Shown here: piece after piece, positions 43,280 through 51,743 of the stretch
Numbering within the stretch: position 1 is the first letter of the stretch
Layout: each line of letters opens with the position of its first letter
The notes under the pieces: generated by a model
What the model was told of the DNA's origin: nothing
The model's database searches: none
Seen by the model: only the letters and a program-made list of their open reading frames with translations
Position numbers and translations under genes: made by a program
Origin: Paraburkholderia kirstenboschensis
Lineage (GTDB): Bacteria > Pseudomonadota > Gammaproteobacteria > Burkholderiales > Burkholderiaceae
Direction: 5' to 3'
Length of the DNA stretch: 64,000 nt
NCBI RefSeq assembly: GCF_904848585.1
Contig: NZ_CAJHCR010000005.1
Location: 434,001-498,000, forward strand

Positions 43280-43870
43280 TTAGCGCAGGCCGTCTTTGCC
43301 CACAATCGCTTCTTTCGCGAGCCCGCCGACGCGCGCATGCACGCGATGACCGGTGCTCATCGCGAGGATGTACACCACCTCGTCGGCTGAGGGTGCGCCG
43401 GGCACACGTACTTCGATGGCGTCGAAATGACTGCGCACGTAGCTCGCATTCACATGCGTGAGCGGGACGTCGAGCGCGGTGGAAGGCGCGCCGACCTTTT
43501 TTGTCGACGGCACGATTGCGTTGGTGGGTACGCCGTTATTCTCCAGCAACTCGCGCATCGCATAGCCGCCGGGCACATGCCACAACGCGCCATGTTCGAG
43601 TTCGCCACGCGAGCCGACAATCGCGCCCTTGCCATAACTTTCTATCGACGCATGCGGGACCGCCATCGCCGCGAGCAGTCGTTGCGCCATGTCGAAGCCG
43701 ATGGGCTTGAGCACTTCCATCGCGTGTTCGATGTTGGCTTCGTAGCGGCCGGCGAACGGGTTCGTCATCACAGCGGCAATCGCGCCGCGCCGCAACGGCT
43801 GTGCGGGCGCGGGGCCGAACTCGTGGAAGATGTCTTCGACGTGCGTCAGCACGCGGCGTATTTCGAACAC
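43280..43870 (-). CDS. DUF1185 (amino acid synthesis family) protein, paralogue 1
   Basis: The true start is GTG 43870 (GGAGG seven bases upstream), giving 196 residues starting MFEIRRVLTHVEDIF; the longer frame to 44251 is antisense-like composition inside the UPF0280 gene. Family blocks: AAVMTNPFAGRYEANIEHAM, SYGKGAIVGSRGELEHGAL, PSTKKVGAPSTALDVPLTHV, YVRSHFDAIEVRV. It overlaps the 3' end of the UPF0280 gene by 25 bases. Together with paralogue 2 it forms a tandem pair between the reductase and transporter genes. Confidence 0.85.
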   Translation of the reverse strand: MFEIRRVLTHVEDIFHEFGPAPAQPLRRGAIAAVMTNPFAGRYEANIEHAMEVLKPIGFDMAQRLLAAMAVPHASIESYGKGAIVGSRGELEHGALWHVPGGYAMRELLENNGVPTNAIVPSTKKVGAPSTALDVPLTHVNASYVRSHFDAIEVRVPGAPSADEVVYILAMSTGHRVHARVGGLAKEAIVGKDGLR

Positions 43871-44787
43871 GGGGCCTCCGTTGTTGTTTGAGCGCGATGC
43901 GAAAGCAACGCGCCTGTGCCGTGCATACCGGCGATTCGCGCTCGCCCTTGCAAGAACAATGCGGCGCCTTCGATCATCTCTCGATCGAGCAAACGCCGCG
44001 CGGCTTCCACGCCGCGGGCAAGCGCGAAATCGATGAGCGGCTGCGGCAGCGAAGGGACATCGACGGTAACAAGCTGGTCGCCCAGATCGGTGTCGTCCTT
44101 CAGCGACGAAGCAGGCATACGTACGATGCCTGCATGATCGAGGTTCACGGCGTTGGCGATCATCGTCGCGGCGGCGTCCGCGCTTGCCGCATTGCGTGCG
44201 AGCACCGTCACACTGTCCGCAATGCCGAGACTGAAACTGCGGCCGCGCCAACCGCTCGTGGCAATGCCGCGAATGGGCATGCTCGCGTCGAGCGTGAGAT
44301 TCGCGTCGAGCGCCTCGCCGCCTGGGCGCCGCACTTTCGCAAGCGATTGCGAAAGGTCCGCAAAGACACCCACGCGATATTGCCGGCCTTCGGTCAGGTA
44401 AAACGCTATGTCACCGCCATTGTTGATGAACGCGCGAGAGATGCCTTCGCGTGCGAATGCGCCTATCAACTCGTCGGCGACGCTGCCCGCAACGGCTGCC
44501 ATTGACGTGATAAAACGCGCGCGATGGGGATGGCACGCGGACCACATGCGGCGCGCAACATGGCCTTGCAGCGCGCAATCATCAGGCGACGCCTCGGCGC
44601 TAACGGGCCGCCGAAGCATTTTCAATTCACCGACCAGTTCAGGCAATACACCGACGAAACGTGCCCAGCACGCATCAAAAGCCGCTTGCAGCGCGGCGGG
44701 TTCTCCGTCGGCGCTGAGGATCAGGTCGATCGGCCCATGCTGCCAATGCCAGCGGGTTGCGTCGATACGGATGCGGGTCGGGTTCAT
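43846..44787 (-). CDS. UPF0280 family protein (ApbE-like superfamily)
   Basis: From ATG 44787 the protein has 313 residues. It contains the UPF0280 core: ITSMAAVAGSVADELIGAF, ISRAFINNGGDIAFYL, MPIRGIATSGWRGRSFSLGI and SADAAATMIANAV. The NNGGDIA and GIATSG segments recall ApbE flavin transferases, to whose superfamily UPF0280 has been assigned. A role in loading flavin onto a partner, perhaps the reductase encoded just upstream, is attractive but unproven. The N-terminal extension to 44985 lacks a ribosome site and was left out. Confidence 0.82.
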   Translation of the reverse strand: MNPTRIRIDATRWHWQHGPIDLILSADGEPAALQAAFDACWARFVGVLPELVGELKMLRRPVSAEASPDDCALQGHVARRMWSACHPHRARFITSMAAVAGSVADELIGAFAREGISRAFINNGGDIAFYLTEGRQYRVGVFADLSQSLAKVRRPGGEALDANLTLDASMPIRGIATSGWRGRSFSLGIADSVTVLARNAASADAAATMIANAVNLDHAGIVRMPASSLKDDTDLGDQLVTVDVPSLPQPLIDFALARGVEAARRLLDREMIEGAALFLQGRARIAGMHGTGALLSHRAQTTTEAPCSKYAAC

Positions 44788-44851
44788 TGCGCTGTTGCGT
44801 GCATCGTTGTGTGCGTGTTTGCCTGCGTCATAGCGTTGTCGTGACAGTGCG

Positions 44852-46435
44852 TTAGCCGAGCATTGGCGGCATGGCGGGCGGCCACGGATTGTCCGGATTG
44901 GCAGCCAACATGCGGCGCGCAAGCGGCGCGCCTTCGCTATGCTCCGGACCGTTGGCCAACACGCTCTCCAATGAACGCACTGCATCCAGGTGGCCGCCGA
45001 GATCGCGATATGCGTCGTACGTCATGGTGAATTCGATCGGCGCGACGATGGCGGGCGTCGGCACCGTACCGAACGATCGGTCAGGCATGCGCGATACGTC
45101 GACCATCACGGTGATGCCGCCGCCCGGCCACACATAAGCCGGCGCGCCGCCGCATGTCACGTTGACGAGCTTCTGCTTGATCGCGCGCGTGAGCAGCACC
45201 GGGTTCTCGGTCGCGCCCGCCCGCAGACTGCCGCCCGCGCCGCCGAGAAACAGCACCGTGGCAAGCGACGGCTCGCAGTTTTCGCCGATTCGCTCCACCG
45301 TTCTGCGCACCGCATCCGGCATTTCGGCCATGCGCGGCACGAGATCGTGATCGAGTTCGTACCACTGCGCGTGTTCGCCGGTGGTCGACACCATCAGCAG
45401 ACGCATGCCGGGTTTCGCGACCGTGGGATCGAAGCCTTCGATAATCGCAAGCGGGTCCTGAATGTCGGTGCCGCCCCAGCCAATGCCGGGATTCGCCACC
45501 TGAAAATAGCGGCCCGGCGTCGACTTGCGTCCGCGAATCCTGATGCCCGAGCGTGTCATGCCGAGGCAGCGCCCAGCCTGATGTTCGGTGAGCACGCCGG
45601 TGATGTGATCGTCCACTACGACGACTTCGTCCGCGTGACCGAACCATTGTTTAGCGAAGATGCCGATAGTCGCCGAACCGCAGCCCACCCGCATGCGCCG
45701 CTCTTCGACTCCATCGACAACCGGCGCGGCACCAGCGCGAATCGCGAGGCTCGCGCCGCCGTCTATGCTCAACTCCACCGCCTGCTTGTTGCCGAGCGCG
45801 AGCATCATGTCGCACGTCACGCGGCCTTCTTTCTTGCTGCCGCCGGTCAGATGATGGACACCGCCGAGACTCAACATTTGCGAACCGTATTCGGCCGTGG
45901 TCACATGGCCGACGATCTCACCCTGGCAACGCACGTTCGCCTGCTCTGGACCGAGAAAGCGGTCAGTGTCGATTTTTACCTTGAAGCTGCAATAGCTGAA
46001 AATGCCTTCGGTGACGACCGTAATCATGTCGACGTCGTCGAGCTTCGAGGCAACGATAAAAGGCGCGGGTTTGTAGTCGGGATAAGTGGACGATGCGCCC
46101 ACGCCGGTCACGAAAAGCGCCTGTTCGGCGGCATGATCCTGGGCTTCTGACGATGCACCGAATTCGACCGTGGAGTCCGCGCTGGTTGCGCGGGACAAAA
46201 ACACCACCGGGTCGACGCGAATCAGCCGTCCGCTCGCATTCGCATAGCGATCGCACGCACCGGTGCGGCCTTCCGATATCTGGCACAGCACGGGGCAGGC
46301 ATTGCATTCGATCTTGTTCGACGCCATTCGCTCGCTGCGCGGCGCCGCCTTCGCGAGCACGGTGGGACCGGGCGTAGAGGCGATGTCGCCGTCCACGCGC
46401 TCCGCACCGAAATCGACCTTCGCATGTTCTGTCAT
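44852..46435 (-). CDS. hnr: 6-hydroxynicotinate reductase-like iron-sulfur protein
   Basis: The protein has 527 residues from ATG 46435 (GGGA upstream; ATG 46459 and a start at 46501 are also open). The N-terminal Cys44-x2-Cys47-x3-Cys51-x9-Cys61 suits an iron-sulfur cluster. Further on are GIFSYCSFKVKIDTDRFLG, RVTCDMMLALGNKQAVELS and NPGIGWGGTDIQDPLAIIEG. It resembles the ferredoxin-dependent 6-hydroxynicotinate reductase of Eubacterium barkeri (EC 1.3.7.1), which reduces the pyridone to 1,4,5,6-tetrahydro-6-oxonicotinate. It is the first gene of the run, behind a promoter with an operator. No ferredoxin or reductase partner is encoded next to it. Confidence 0.82.
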   Translation of the reverse strand: MTEHAKVDFGAERVDGDIASTPGPTVLAKAAPRSERMASNKIECNACPVLCQISEGRTGACDRYANASGRLIRVDPVVFLSRATSADSTVEFGASSEAQDHAAEQALFVTGVGASSTYPDYKPAPFIVASKLDDVDMITVVTEGIFSYCSFKVKIDTDRFLGPEQANVRCQGEIVGHVTTAEYGSQMLSLGGVHHLTGGSKKEGRVTCDMMLALGNKQAVELSIDGGASLAIRAGAAPVVDGVEERRMRVGCGSATIGIFAKQWFGHADEVVVVDDHITGVLTEHQAGRCLGMTRSGIRIRGRKSTPGRYFQVANPGIGWGGTDIQDPLAIIEGFDPTVAKPGMRLLMVSTTGEHAQWYELDHDLVPRMAEMPDAVRRTVERIGENCEPSLATVLFLGGAGGSLRAGATENPVLLTRAIKQKLVNVTCGGAPAYVWPGGGITVMVDVSRMPDRSFGTVPTPAIVAPIEFTMTYDAYRDLGGHLDAVRSLESVLANGPEHSEGAPLARRMLAANPDNPWPPAMPPMLG

Positions 46436-46550
46436 GGTGGGGTTCCCATACGACGACATTACAATCGGTCCTGCCCGGTTGACGAATAGCCCTTGTTTCA
46501 AGGGACTTTCGTGTGACTCGCGAATTTCATGTTGCGGTCACTTACCGTTC

Positions 46551-46582
46551 GTGTAGTATCCGCTACACCAAACTTGTTGCAA
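46551..46582 (-). promoter_or_regulatory. Nicotinate operon promoter with overlapping inverted repeat
   Basis: On the minus strand, TTGCAA (46582-46577), a 16-base spacer and GATACT (46560-46555) make a plausible sigma-70 promoter about 110 bases before the reductase start. The perfect inverted repeat GTGTAG-tatccg-CTACAC (46551-46568) covers the -10 box. Because TTGCAA is palindromic it may also serve the divergent TetR gene (TAGACT 16 bases on, + strand). Confidence 0.5.
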
Positions 46583-46839
46583 ATCTACTCGATCAAAATA
46601 GACTGCGCAATGTGTTTCCCGTTCGCATGAGGATGGTGCAACGCGGCATTCAAACGGGCGCACGCTGGATCGGTGTTCCAATTTACGCCGAAGCTGTCGC
46701 ACTCACAGCACTCGCAGCGCTCGCATTATGCAAGGCCCGCTGTATGATGAAGACGCGTATCTGCCCCGGCGAACGGCGGACGCAAAGCCGCAAGCTTCAA
46801 GCCGTTTAACGACGCCAACAAAAGAGATATCAGACCGCC

Positions 46840-47589
46840 ATGAGTTCCACTGCCGCTCGCAAGCCGGGAGCCACCGGCATCCGTGCGAAACAGGCGCAAG
46901 ATACGCGCGCCAAGATACTGAAAGCGGCAATCAAGGTCTTCGCGAAGCAAGGCTATGCAAGCGGGCGCGTCGAAAGTATTTCGAAGGCGGCGCGCTCGCA
47001 CGACCGAATGATCTACTACTACTTCGGCAGCAAGGAACAGTTGTTTATCGAAGTACTGGAAACGATCTACACGCAGTTCAACGAAGCGGAGAGCAAGCTC
47101 GATCTCGATCTGGACGATCCGGTGCACGGCCTCGAACAGATGGTCGAGTTCGTCTGGCAGTACTACCTCGATCACCCCGAGTTCGTTACGCTGCTGTCGA
47201 GCGAGAATCTGCATCAAGGCAAGCACGCAAAGAAGTCTTCGAAGCTAAAGGAGATTTCCGGCTATGCGATTTCAGTGGTGCAAAAGCTGCTGGATGCGGG
47301 CACGGCGCAGCGCGTTTTCCGCGCCGACGTGAAGGCGCGCGACGTGTATCTGCTGATCGCATCGCTCGGCTATTTCTATAACGCGAACCAGTACACGTTA
47401 GGCGCGTTTCTCGGCGAGCCGCTGATGGACAAGGCTGCGCTCGCCCATTGGCGCGAAGTCATCAAGGACACCGTATTGCGCACTGTGCGGCTGGACCTGC
47501 CGGCTGAGGCGCGCGCCAATGCCGGTACCGCGACCGACGCTGATGCCAACGCGCGTCGCGAAACACAGCCCGTACGGCGCGCCATGTGA
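46840..47589 (+). CDS. TetR family regulator of the nicotinate operon (NicS-like position)
   Basis: The protein has 249 residues. The HTH domain is at about 22-70 (RAKILKAAIKVFAKQGYASG, then VESISKAARSHDRMIYYYF), followed by a helical domain with YYLDHPEFVTLLSSENLHQGKH. The last 25 residues are Ala/Thr/Asp-rich and probably disordered. It is divergent from the reductase gene across 400 bases that hold an inverted repeat over the operon promoter. In Pseudomonas putida a TetR protein, NicS, represses nicAB; this gene has the equivalent position, though orthology was not tested. Confidence 0.85.
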   Translation: MSSTAARKPGATGIRAKQAQDTRAKILKAAIKVFAKQGYASGRVESISKAARSHDRMIYYYFGSKEQLFIEVLETIYTQFNEAESKLDLDLDDPVHGLEQMVEFVWQYYLDHPEFVTLLSSENLHQGKHAKKSSKLKEISGYAISVVQKLLDAGTAQRVFRADVKARDVYLLIASLGYFYNANQYTLGAFLGEPLMDKAALAHWREVIKDTVLRTVRLDLPAEARANAGTATDADANARRETQPVRRAM

Positions 47590-47591
47590 AA

Positions 47592-47616
47592 ACGCGCGCC
47601 GCATTCGGGCGCGCGT
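47592..47616 (+). terminator. Hairpin downstream of the TetR gene
   Basis: Perfect 9-base arms ACGCGCGCC and GGCGCGCGT with a 7-base loop begin 3 bases after the TetR stop and face the 3' end of the convergent pca operon. The T-run after it is weak (CTTATGG). Confidence 0.55.
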
Positions 47617-47649
47617 CTTATGGTTAAAGCACGACTGCAGCCAACGAAC

Positions 47650-48042
47650 TCACGGCTTTGCAGCGGCGTCATCCTCGCGGAACAGTTTGTCGGCGAGATG
47701 AAACGCGGAGTTGGCCGCCGGCACACCGCAATAAATTGCGGTTTGCAGCAATACTTCTTTGATCTGTTCGCGCGTCACGCCATTGTTTTTCGCGGCGCGC
47801 AAATGCAGCGCAAGTTCTTCACTGCGATTCAACGCGACCATCATTGCAATGGTGAGCAGGCTGCGTGTGTGCCGCGGCAAGCCCTCGCGTGTCCAGATTT
47901 CGCCCCACGCATAACGCGTGATGAAATTCTGGAACTCTTCAGTCAACTCGGTGCGGTTCGCAAGCGAGCGGTCCACGTGCGCATCGCCCAACACTGCACG
48001 GCGCACGCCGAGTCCGGCTTCGTAGCGGTCTTCGTCGTTCAT
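47650..48042 (-). CDS. pcaC: 4-carboxymuconolactone decarboxylase
   Basis: From ATG 48042 the protein has 130 residues, the normal length for PcaC. GEIWTREGLPRHTRSLLTIA and AKNNGVTREQIKEVLLQTAIYCGVP in parts are the conserved AhpD/CMD blocks. It converts 4-carboxymuconolactone to 3-oxoadipate enol-lactone in the protocatechuate branch. It overlaps pcaD by 4 bases and is the last gene of pcaIJBDC. Confidence 0.93.
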   Translation of the reverse strand: MNDEDRYEAGLGVRRAVLGDAHVDRSLANRTELTEEFQNFITRYAWGEIWTREGLPRHTRSLLTIAMMVALNRSEELALHLRAAKNNGVTREQIKEVLLQTAIYCGVPAANSAFHLADKLFREDDAAAKP

Positions 48043-48830
48043 TTGGGCTCCGTCAAAAAGTCGATGACTGTCTTCGTGAAAGCATCGGCCTTCTCGATGT
48101 TCGAAATATGCGAGGCGTCCAGTTCGACATAACGTGCGCCTGGAATCGCCTGCGCGAGTTCGCGTCCTTGCGCGGGCGTCGCCGCGACGTCGTGCGTGCC
48201 GCTGATCACCAGCACCGGCAGCTTGATGCCGTGCGTTTCGGGGCGAAGATCGGTGGCGTCGATCGCATCGCAATTCGATGCATAACCTTCTTTGTCCGTA
48301 TGCACGAATACGTCGCGAATCATTGCGAGCACCACCGGCTCCCGCTCGATGTAGTCGGCGGTGAACCAGCGCGGCAACACCGCTTCTGACAGCGCCAGCA
48401 TGCCCTCCGTGCGAGCCCGCGCGGCGCGCGGCACCCACACTTCGGGCGAGCCGATTCGCGCCGCCGTATTCGCGAGCACGACGCGCTCAAAACGATTCGC
48501 ATGACGCGCGGCCAGCGCGACGCCTGTCAGTCCGCCCATCGACACGCCGCAAAAATTTGCGCGCGCGATCTTCAGCGTGTCCATCAAGCCGAGTACGTCG
48601 CCGCTCAGTTGCTCGATCGTGTACGGACCTTTCGGCGATTCGGAATGGCCGTGACCGCGCGTGTCATAGCGCAACACGCGAAAGTGCCTGGACAGCGCCG
48701 CGACTTGCGGCGTCCACATTGACAGGTCGCTGCCGAGCGAATTCGACAGAACGATCCACGGTGCGTGGCCGTGACGGTCGCCGTCGATCCGATAGTGAAG
48801 CTCCGTGCCGTTGACTGCGGCGTAAGGCAT
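48039..48830 (-). CDS. pcaD: 3-oxoadipate enol-lactonase
   Basis: From ATG 48830 the 263 residues form an alpha/beta-hydrolase. The nucleophile elbow is GVSMGG, the oxyanion region is LSNSLGSDLSMW, and the catalytic His is in LDASHISNIE near residue 243. It hydrolyses the enol-lactone to 3-oxoadipate. The gene lies between pcaB and pcaC in the order of the pathway; the longer frame to 49238 is antisense to nothing useful and runs into pcaB. Confidence 0.93.
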   Translation of the reverse strand: MPYAAVNGTELHYRIDGDRHGHAPWIVLSNSLGSDLSMWTPQVAALSRHFRVLRYDTRGHGHSESPKGPYTIEQLSGDVLGLMDTLKIARANFCGVSMGGLTGVALAARHANRFERVVLANTAARIGSPEVWVPRAARARTEGMLALSEAVLPRWFTADYIEREPVVLAMIRDVFVHTDKEGYASNCDAIDATDLRPETHGIKLPVLVISGTHDVAATPAQGRELAQAIPGARYVELDASHISNIEKADAFTKTVIDFLTEPK

Positions 48831-48835
48831 GCCGG

Positions 48836-50215
48836 TTACTCCTTCGAAGGGGCGCGCTGTGAACGCGCGGTATGAAGCGCCAGCGCAGCGTCCACATATG
48901 CGTGCGCCTGGCCGACGTATTGAGCGGGATCGAGCAGTTGGTTCAGGCGCTCGATCGAAAGATGCTGGGTCACGGCAGCGTCCGCGGACAGCACATCGAA
49001 AAGCGTCTGGCCGTCGCGGATCGCGGCTTTCGACGCGCGCTCCACGAGATGATGCGCGTCCATCCGGCCGATGCTGTCGCCGAGCGCAAGCATCACCGCT
49101 TCGCCCAGAATCAGGCCGTGCGTGACGTCGAGATTCGCGGCAAGGCGCGGCACGTTCACGTTCAGTCCAGCCGCGATCTGTTCGACGTTGGCAAGCGCGC
49201 CGCCAGCGAGCCGTGCAAGATCGGGCAGCGCGTCCCATTCGGCTTGCCAGCCGCCAAGCGCGCGCTCGTGTTCCTGCACCATGCCCGCGAACACCGTGGC
49301 GACGAGTCCCGGCGCACGCGTGGCCGCCGTGAGCACCGCCGCGCAGCCAACCGGATTACGCTTGTGCGGCATCGTCGACGATCCGCCTTTGCCCGCAGCG
49401 GCAGGCTCGGCGAGTTCGTCGATCTCGGTTTGCATTTGCAGCGAGATGTCGCGCGCGATCTTGCCGAGCGTGCCGATCAGCATGCCGAAGAACGATGCTG
49501 TCTCCGCGATCCGATCGCGCTGCGTATGCCACGGCAAGGTAGGCACGGTGAGGCCGAGTTCTTGCGCGAGCGCTTGCGTGACTTGCGGCGCCGCATCGCG
49601 CAGGCTCGCCAGCGTGCCGGCTGCGCCACCGAATTGCAGCACGAGCACGCGCGCACGCAGCGCGTCGAGCCGCTCGCGGTGACGCAACAACGCATCGAGC
49701 CATTGCGCGAATTTGAGGCCGAGCGTGATCGGCAACGCCTGCTGCAACCATGTGCGGCCGATCATCGGCGTCGCGCGATGCGTGGCTGCAAGTGTCGCGA
49801 TTGCGTCGCAAGTGGATTGCAAGCCGCTGTCGAGCAGATTGAAGGTGTCGCGCAGTTGCAGCACCGTTGCGGTGTCGATGATGTCCTGGCTCGTCGCGCC
49901 CCAATGCACGTATTTCGACGCTTCGGCGTCAGCCGCTTTCACGCGCGCGGTGAGTTGCTTGACGAGAGGAATGGCGAGATTGCCGCCGAGCGCCGCGTCG
50001 CGCGCAAGCGCGTCGGCGTCGAGTTGATCGGCGTGACCGGCTGCTTCGATTGCCGGCACCGCTGTTTGAGGAATCACATGGTGCGCTGCCGAAGCGCGTG
50101 CGAGCGCCGCTTCCACGTCGAGCATCCGTTGCAGCGTGGCACGCGGCGCCCAGACGTCGTTCATCGGCTGCGTGCCGCAAAGAAGGCCGGTGAGGCGACC
50201 GCTGGAGTCGAGCAT
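48836..50215 (-). CDS. pcaB: 3-carboxy-cis,cis-muconate cycloisomerase
   Basis: The protein has 459 residues from ATG 50215. It belongs to the fumarase/aspartase superfamily: the signature loop GGSSTMPHKRNP is present near residue 280, preceded by the conserved HWGATSQDIIDTATVLQLR block near residue 105. It lactonises 3-carboxymuconate to 4-carboxymuconolactone. The start codon has no strong ribosome site. A gap of about 150 bases separates it from pcaJ. Confidence 0.93.
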   Translation of the reverse strand: MLDSSGRLTGLLCGTQPMNDVWAPRATLQRMLDVEAALARASAAHHVIPQTAVPAIEAAGHADQLDADALARDAALGGNLAIPLVKQLTARVKAADAEASKYVHWGATSQDIIDTATVLQLRDTFNLLDSGLQSTCDAIATLAATHRATPMIGRTWLQQALPITLGLKFAQWLDALLRHRERLDALRARVLVLQFGGAAGTLASLRDAAPQVTQALAQELGLTVPTLPWHTQRDRIAETASFFGMLIGTLGKIARDISLQMQTEIDELAEPAAAGKGGSSTMPHKRNPVGCAAVLTAATRAPGLVATVFAGMVQEHERALGGWQAEWDALPDLARLAGGALANVEQIAAGLNVNVPRLAANLDVTHGLILGEAVMLALGDSIGRMDAHHLVERASKAAIRDGQTLFDVLSADAAVTQHLSIERLNQLLDPAQYVGQAHAYVDAALALHTARSQRAPSKE

Positions 50216-50362
50216 GATGACGTCGATGATCGGAATGATTTTATTGAATGTAGCACTGCTCGGCGAAACGCGGGGCGCGCGACAGCATGCGTGCCGCCAC
50301 GCGCCGATCAATCAAGCCGCATCCGTCCGCATGAACCTGCATCGACGCACGCCGCGCCAGGC

Positions 50363-51022
50363 TCACGCAGCGCGCGCGTCCTGCGTTCCGTCGATCAGCG
50401 GCACACCCGTGAGTTTGAGCAGCGCGTCGAAGTCGATGTCCGAGAAAATCTCGCGCACCACGAGGCCCTGGTCGGTGACGTCGATCATGGCCAGGTCGGT
50501 GTAAATGCGACCGACGCAACCGACGCCCGTCACCGGATACGTGCATTCAGCGGCGATCTTGCTTTCGCCCTGCTTGGTCAGATGCTCCATCATCACATAG
50601 ACCTGTTTCGCGCCGAGCGCGAGATCCATCGCGCCGCCGACAGCCGGAATCGCGTCCGGCGCGCCGGTGTGCCAGTTCGCGAGGTCGCCCTTCGCCGACA
50701 CCTGGAACGCGCCGAGCACGCAGAAGTCGAGGTGGCCGCCGCGCATCATCGCGAACGAATCGGCGTGGTGGAAAAACGCGCCGCCTTTCAGCAGCGTGAC
50801 GTGCTGCTTGCCGGCGTTGATCAGTTCGTCGTCTTCCTCGCCCTTCGCGGGCGCGGGGCCCATGCCGAGCAGGCCGTTTTCGCTGTGCAGGAAGATTTCC
50901 TTGTCGGCTGCGAGGTGGTTCGCCACCAGCGTCGGCACGCCGATACCGAGGTTCACATACGCGCCTTCCGGAATATCCAGTGCAACGCGCTTGGCCATTT
51001 CATCGCGGGTCAGTTTCTTCAT
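50363..51022 (-). CDS. pcaJ: 3-oxoadipate CoA-transferase subunit B
   Basis: From ATG 51022 the 219 residues form the beta subunit of a family I CoA-transferase. SENGLLGMGP carries the catalytic Glu, and GAYVNLGIGVPTLVANHL is the conserved start. With PcaI it transfers CoA from succinyl-CoA to 3-oxoadipate. The equivalent acetoacetate/succinyl-CoA transferase (ScoB) is very similar, so the assignment leans on the pca neighbours. Confidence 0.9.
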   Translation of the reverse strand: MKKLTRDEMAKRVALDIPEGAYVNLGIGVPTLVANHLAADKEIFLHSENGLLGMGPAPAKGEEDDELINAGKQHVTLLKGGAFFHHADSFAMMRGGHLDFCVLGAFQVSAKGDLANWHTGAPDAIPAVGGAMDLALGAKQVYVMMEHLTKQGESKIAAECTYPVTGVGCVGRIYTDLAMIDVTDQGLVVREIFSDIDFDALLKLTGVPLIDGTQDARAA

Positions 51023-51035
51023 GTCGGTCTCCGGT

Positions 51036-51743
51036 TCAGGCGGCAGCGTCGCGGGGATTGGGCAGCGGAGCATGTGCCGCTTGCGGCACTTCGATCACGC
51101 GCTGCACGAAAATGCCCGGCGTCACGATGTTCTCCGGATCGAGCGCGCCGAGCGGCACGACTTGCGATACCTGCACGATTGCGGTTTTCGCCGCGCTAGC
51201 CATGATCGGCCCGAAATTGCGAGCCGTCTTGCGATAAACGAGGTTGCCCCAGCGGTCGCCCTTATACGCCTTGATGAGTGCGAAATCCGCATGCAGCGGC
51301 GACTCGAGCACGTAGTGCCTGCCGTCGATCAGACGCGTTTCCTTGCCTTCAGCGAGCTTCGTGCCGTAGCCGGTCGGCGTGAAGAATCCGCCGATGCCTG
51401 CGCCCGCCGCGCGAATGCGCTCGGCCAGATTGCCCTGCGGCACGAGTTCGAGTTCGATTTCGCCGGCGCGATACAGCGCGTCGAATACATACGAATCCGT
51501 CTGGCGCGGAAACGAGCAGATGATCTTGCGCACGCGCTTCGCCTTGAGCAGCGCCGCGAGGCCAATGTCGCCGTTACCTGCGTTGTTATTGACGATGGTG
51601 AGTTCGCGCGCGCCCTGCTCGATCAGCGCGTCGATCAGCTCCGACGGCATGCCGGCCGTGCCGAAGCCGCCGATCATGACAGTCGCGCCGTCATGGACAT
51701 CGGCGACCGCCGACTGAAGTGACTCGAAAATCTTATTGATCAT
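51036..51743 (-). CDS. pcaI: 3-oxoadipate CoA-transferase subunit A
   Basis: The 235 residues form the alpha subunit, with GATVMIGGFGTAGMPSELID near the N-terminus (glycine-rich CoA loop) and FTPTGYGTKLAEGKETR in the middle. It is the first gene of pcaIJBDC, 13 bases before pcaJ. The next enzyme, the thiolase PcaF, and the dioxygenase PcaGH are not in the window. Confidence 0.9.
   Translation of the reverse strand: MINKIFESLQSAVADVHDGATVMIGGFGTAGMPSELIDALIEQGARELTIVNNNAGNGDIGLAALLKAKRVRKIICSFPRQTDSYVFDALYRAGEIELELVPQGNLAERIRAAGAGIGGFFTPTGYGTKLAEGKETRLIDGRHYVLESPLHADFALIKAYKGDRWGNLVYRKTARNFGPIMASAAKTAIVQVSQVVPLGALDPENIVTPGIFVQRVIEVPQAAHAPLPNPRDAAA

Noticed and set aside
48872..51199. Plus-strand frame of 775 codons
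   Set aside because: Antisense to pcaB and pcaJ, which are both confidently identified; Arg-rich composition.
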